From positions 1 through 33,249 of the forward strand of contig JAKSIU010000028.1 of the NCBI GenBank assembly GCA_024398615.1: a stretch of 33,249 nt of DNA, read 5' to 3'. A program made the translations under genes and the position numbers. The notes beneath the pieces were generated by a model. That model made no database searches. It was not told the DNA's origin and worked only from the letters and a program-made list of their open reading frames with translations. Shown here one piece after another: positions 31,060 to 33,249 of the stretch. Positions within the stretch are counted from its first letter, which is position 1. Each line of letters begins with the position of its first letter. Source of the DNA: Bacteroidaceae bacterium (lineage in GTDB: Bacteria > Bacteroidota > Bacteroidia > Bacteroidales > Bacteroidaceae).

Positions 31060-32694
31060 ATGATCAAGCAACAAACATACAAACTGATTGATGACCTGAA
31101 GGCTACATGCCAGACCTACGGCATGGGAAATGATGGCAACGAGTATAAAATCATCACACAGGTATTCCTGTACAAATTCTTGAACGACAAATTCGGCTAT
31201 GAACTGAAAAGGCTCCAGTCGCCTTTAGCCGAAAAAATCAGGAAAGCCGAGAAATGGGAGACTGCATATGCTGAATTGTCAGAGAATGAGCGCGTGATGC
31301 TCCTGTTGGGCATGTCTCCTGATGTACCGAGACTCCGGCCGGAACATCTTATTTCAAATCTCTGGAACCAACAGGCGAAAGGTGATTTCGATATGATTTT
31401 CGATGCTACCATGACCGATATTGCAGAGAAGAACATTGATATATTCTCAACACAGACTTCGGCTAACACCAAGATTCCACTATTTGAAAGTCTCACCAAC
31501 TTTGTGACAGACACAGCTCAACGTGCACCATTCGCACGTGCCCTTGTTGACAGGCTTGCAAAGTTCTCGTTTGAGGAAGTATTCAGCCAAAGATACGATT
31601 TCTTCTCTGCCATCTTTGAATATCTTATCAAGGACTACAATACAGCCGGAGGTGGAAAGTACGCTGAGTACTACACACCTCACGCTATTGCAACCATCAT
31701 GGCCCGTCTTCTGGTAGGGGACAATCCAGATCTCCATAATGTCGAGTGCTATGACCCGTCAGCAGGAACGGGAACCTTGCTTATGGCACTGGCTCATCAG
31801 ATTGGCGATGACCGCTGCACGATATTCTCTCAGGACATTTCTCAGCGTTCAAACAAGATGCTGAAGTTGAACCTTATTCTCAACAATCTTGTGGCCTCTT
31901 TGGACAATGCCATACAAGGTGACACCCTTGTGTCTCCTTACCATAAGTCTGATAATGGACAATCCTTGAAGACCTTCGATTTTGTGGTCAGCAATCCACC
32001 GTTTAAGATGGACTTCTCTGATACACGGGAGGCTATTGCAGCTATGCCGGCCCGGTTCTGGGCTGGAGTGCCAAATGTCCCAGCAAAGAAGAAGGAGTCC
32101 ATGGCCATCTACACCTGTTTCATCCAGCACGTGATCAACTCTCTGAAGAAAACGGGAAAGGGTGCAATTGTGATTCCGACAGGTTTCATCACGGCAAAGA
32201 GCGGAATTGAACAGAAAATCCTCAAGAAGATTGTGGATGACCATATTGTTTATGGATGTGTTTCAATGCCTTCAAACGTGTTCGCCAACACTGGAACAAA
32301 TGTATCTGTCCTATTCTTTGACAAGTCCGCTAAAACGGAGAAGGTTATTCTTGTAGATGCCAGCAAATTGGGTGAGGACTACAAGGAGGACAACCTGCAG
32401 AAACACCGTTTGCTCCCAGACGAGATTGATTTGATTGTCAACACTTTCCGAGACAAGAAACCTATTGATGATTTCTCTGTTGCCGTCACTTATGATGAAA
32501 TCAAAGAAAAAGGTTATAGCTTGTCAGCCGGACAGTATTTTGACATCAAGATTGACTATGTGGATATTACTGAGGAAGAGTTCAACAGCCGCATGTCAAG
32601 CTATAAGCAGACACTCTCAGAGCAGTTCGCCGAAAGCCATCGTTTAGAAGAAGAGATTATGCAACAACTGAATCTTCTGAAATTTGAGAAATGA
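31060..32694 (+). CDS. hsdM: Type I restriction-modification, M (DNA adenine methyltransferase) subunit
   Basis: N6-adenine methyltransferase subunit that protects host DNA and is required for restriction. The 544 residues comprise the N-terminal helical HsdM domain (YKLIDDLKATCQTYGMGNDG) and the SAM-binding motif I DPSAGTGTLLMALA near residue 231. The catalytic motif IV NPPF (VVSNPPFKMDF) follows near 311. YYTPHAIATIMARLL before motif I is typical of type I M subunits. It starts 11 bases after hsdR; its stop codon overlaps the hsdS start. Confidence 0.96.
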   Translation: MIKQQTYKLIDDLKATCQTYGMGNDGNEYKIITQVFLYKFLNDKFGYELKRLQSPLAEKIRKAEKWETAYAELSENERVMLLLGMSPDVPRLRPEHLISNLWNQQAKGDFDMIFDATMTDIAEKNIDIFSTQTSANTKIPLFESLTNFVTDTAQRAPFARALVDRLAKFSFEEVFSQRYDFFSAIFEYLIKDYNTAGGGKYAEYYTPHAIATIMARLLVGDNPDLHNVECYDPSAGTGTLLMALAHQIGDDRCTIFSQDISQRSNKMLKLNLILNNLVASLDNAIQGDTLVSPYHKSDNGQSLKTFDFVVSNPPFKMDFSDTREAIAAMPARFWAGVPNVPAKKKESMAIYTCFIQHVINSLKKTGKGAIVIPTGFITAKSGIEQKILKKIVDDHIVYGCVSMPSNVFANTGTNVSVLFFDKSAKTEKVILVDASKLGEDYKEDNLQKHRLLPDEIDLIVNTFRDKKPIDDFSVAVTYDEIKEKGYSLSAGQYFDIKIDYVDITEEEFNSRMSSYKQTLSEQFAESHRLEEEIMQQLNLLKFEK

Positions 32695-33249
32695 TGAAAG
32701 GCTTGCAGGAATATAAGCTGGGAGAAATACTTGATGTGACGAGGGGAACAACGCTCTCCGGTGAGTACTATGCTAATGAGGGAGAACTTGTTCGTCTCAC
32801 CCTTGGACATTTTGATTATGCCAATGGTGGTTTTAAACAGAATACGTCCAAAGACAATTTGTACTTCACCGGACCAGTACGAGACGAATTTATCCTGAAT
32901 GAAGGGGATATAATAACCCCGTTGACAGAGCAGACATTTGGCTTAATAGGGAGCACTGCTTTTATTCCAGAATCAGGAAAATACATTCAAAGTCAAGATG
33001 TCGGACTCGTTAAATGCAAAGAGGATAAATTGCTTCCGGAATTCTGTTACTATTTACTTCCTACCGCTATGGTTAAAAACCAATTGAGTGCTGGAGCACA
33101 ACAAACGAGCATAAGGCATACTTCGCCAGACAAAATAAAGGCTTGTAAAGTATTCATCCCAGACACTGATGTTCAAAGAAGGATTGCAAAAATATTATCC
33201 GGTATTGACCGCAAGATAGCTGTCAATCGCGCAATAAATCAGAATTTAG
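32691..33249 (+). CDS. hsdS: Type I restriction-modification, specificity (S) subunit, 5' part
   Basis: Recognises the two half-sites of the target sequence. The frame opens at ATGATG, overlapping the hsdM stop by four bases (ATGA), and runs open to the window end: 186 codons, so the gene is cut by the window edge and not broken. Visible are the start KGLQEYKLGEILDVTRGTT, then a complete first target-recognition domain, and the conserved spacer QRRIAKILSGIDRKIAVN that forms the coiled coil between the two recognition domains. The second domain is expected beyond 33249. The presence of inverted repeats for S-gene shuffling cannot be judged here. Confidence 0.9.
   Translation, partial: MMKGLQEYKLGEILDVTRGTTLSGEYYANEGELVRLTLGHFDYANGGFKQNTSKDNLYFTGPVRDEFILNEGDIITPLTEQTFGLIGSTAFIPESGKYIQSQDVGLVKCKEDKLLPEFCYYLLPTAMVKNQLSAGAQQTSIRHTSPDKIKACKVFIPDTDVQRRIAKILSGIDRKIAVNRAINQNL

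Noticed and set aside
1-33249. CRISPR arrays, tRNA genes, insertion sequences and integrases
   Set aside because: No regularly spaced repeats, cloverleaf with acceptor/T-loop consensus, transposase or recombinase motif was seen.

Overview
The window looks like a chromosomal segment of a Bacteroidales bacterium, probably Prevotella- or Bacteroides-like. The evidence is a short primary sigma factor without region 1.1, repeated matches to the Bacteroidetes -7 promoter element TAnnTTTG just upstream of genes, SusC-type plug sequences, TonB-family periplasmic proteins, a pyrBI pair and few Shine-Dalgarno sequences. Coding density is very high. The only non-coding gene found is the RNase P RNA.

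Layout. (1) 1-3058, minus strand: HtrA/Do protease, the primary sigma factor rpoD and a small secreted protein. (2) 3197-4162, plus strand: RNase P RNA from its own promoter, followed by a zinc-ribbon/FHA protein. (3) 4228-6708, minus strand: a lipoprotein, a TonB C-terminal-domain protein and an RlmD-type rRNA methyltransferase. (4) 6888-9614, plus strand: pyruvate phosphate dikinase, divergent from region 3 and closed by a strong bidirectional terminator. (5) 9694-17362, minus strand: a tightly coupled six-gene operon of class A PBP, KdsB, a MORN-repeat protein, a YhcH-family protein, a GH13 branching enzyme and a membrane protein. It mixes cell-envelope and carbohydrate functions. (6) 17522-27098, plus strand: eleven closely packed genes. 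They are pyrB, pyrI, an outer-membrane barrel protein, glyA, a stand-alone homocysteine methyltransferase domain, an orphan ABC ATPase, a KDG-kinase-like sugar kinase, a LarA-type nickel racemase/epimerase homologue, pdxB, a GNAT acetyltransferase and a barrel-less TonB-plug lipoprotein. (7) 27216 to the window end, plus strand: a defence module with a short WYL-family regulator, then hsdR, hsdM and the 5' part of hsdS (type I restriction-modification).

Regions 1-6 look like core genome, at about half G+C by eye and higher in ppdK and pdxB. Base composition falls visibly at about 27.1 kb, where the restriction-modification module starts, which suggests an acquired island.

The most interesting candidates are three. 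The kinase/LarA-like/PdxB cassette could be an undescribed aldonate or 4-phosphoerythronate route. The truncated WYL regulator with a palindrome over its own promoter stands in front of a type I system. The plug-only lipoprotein lacks any barrel.
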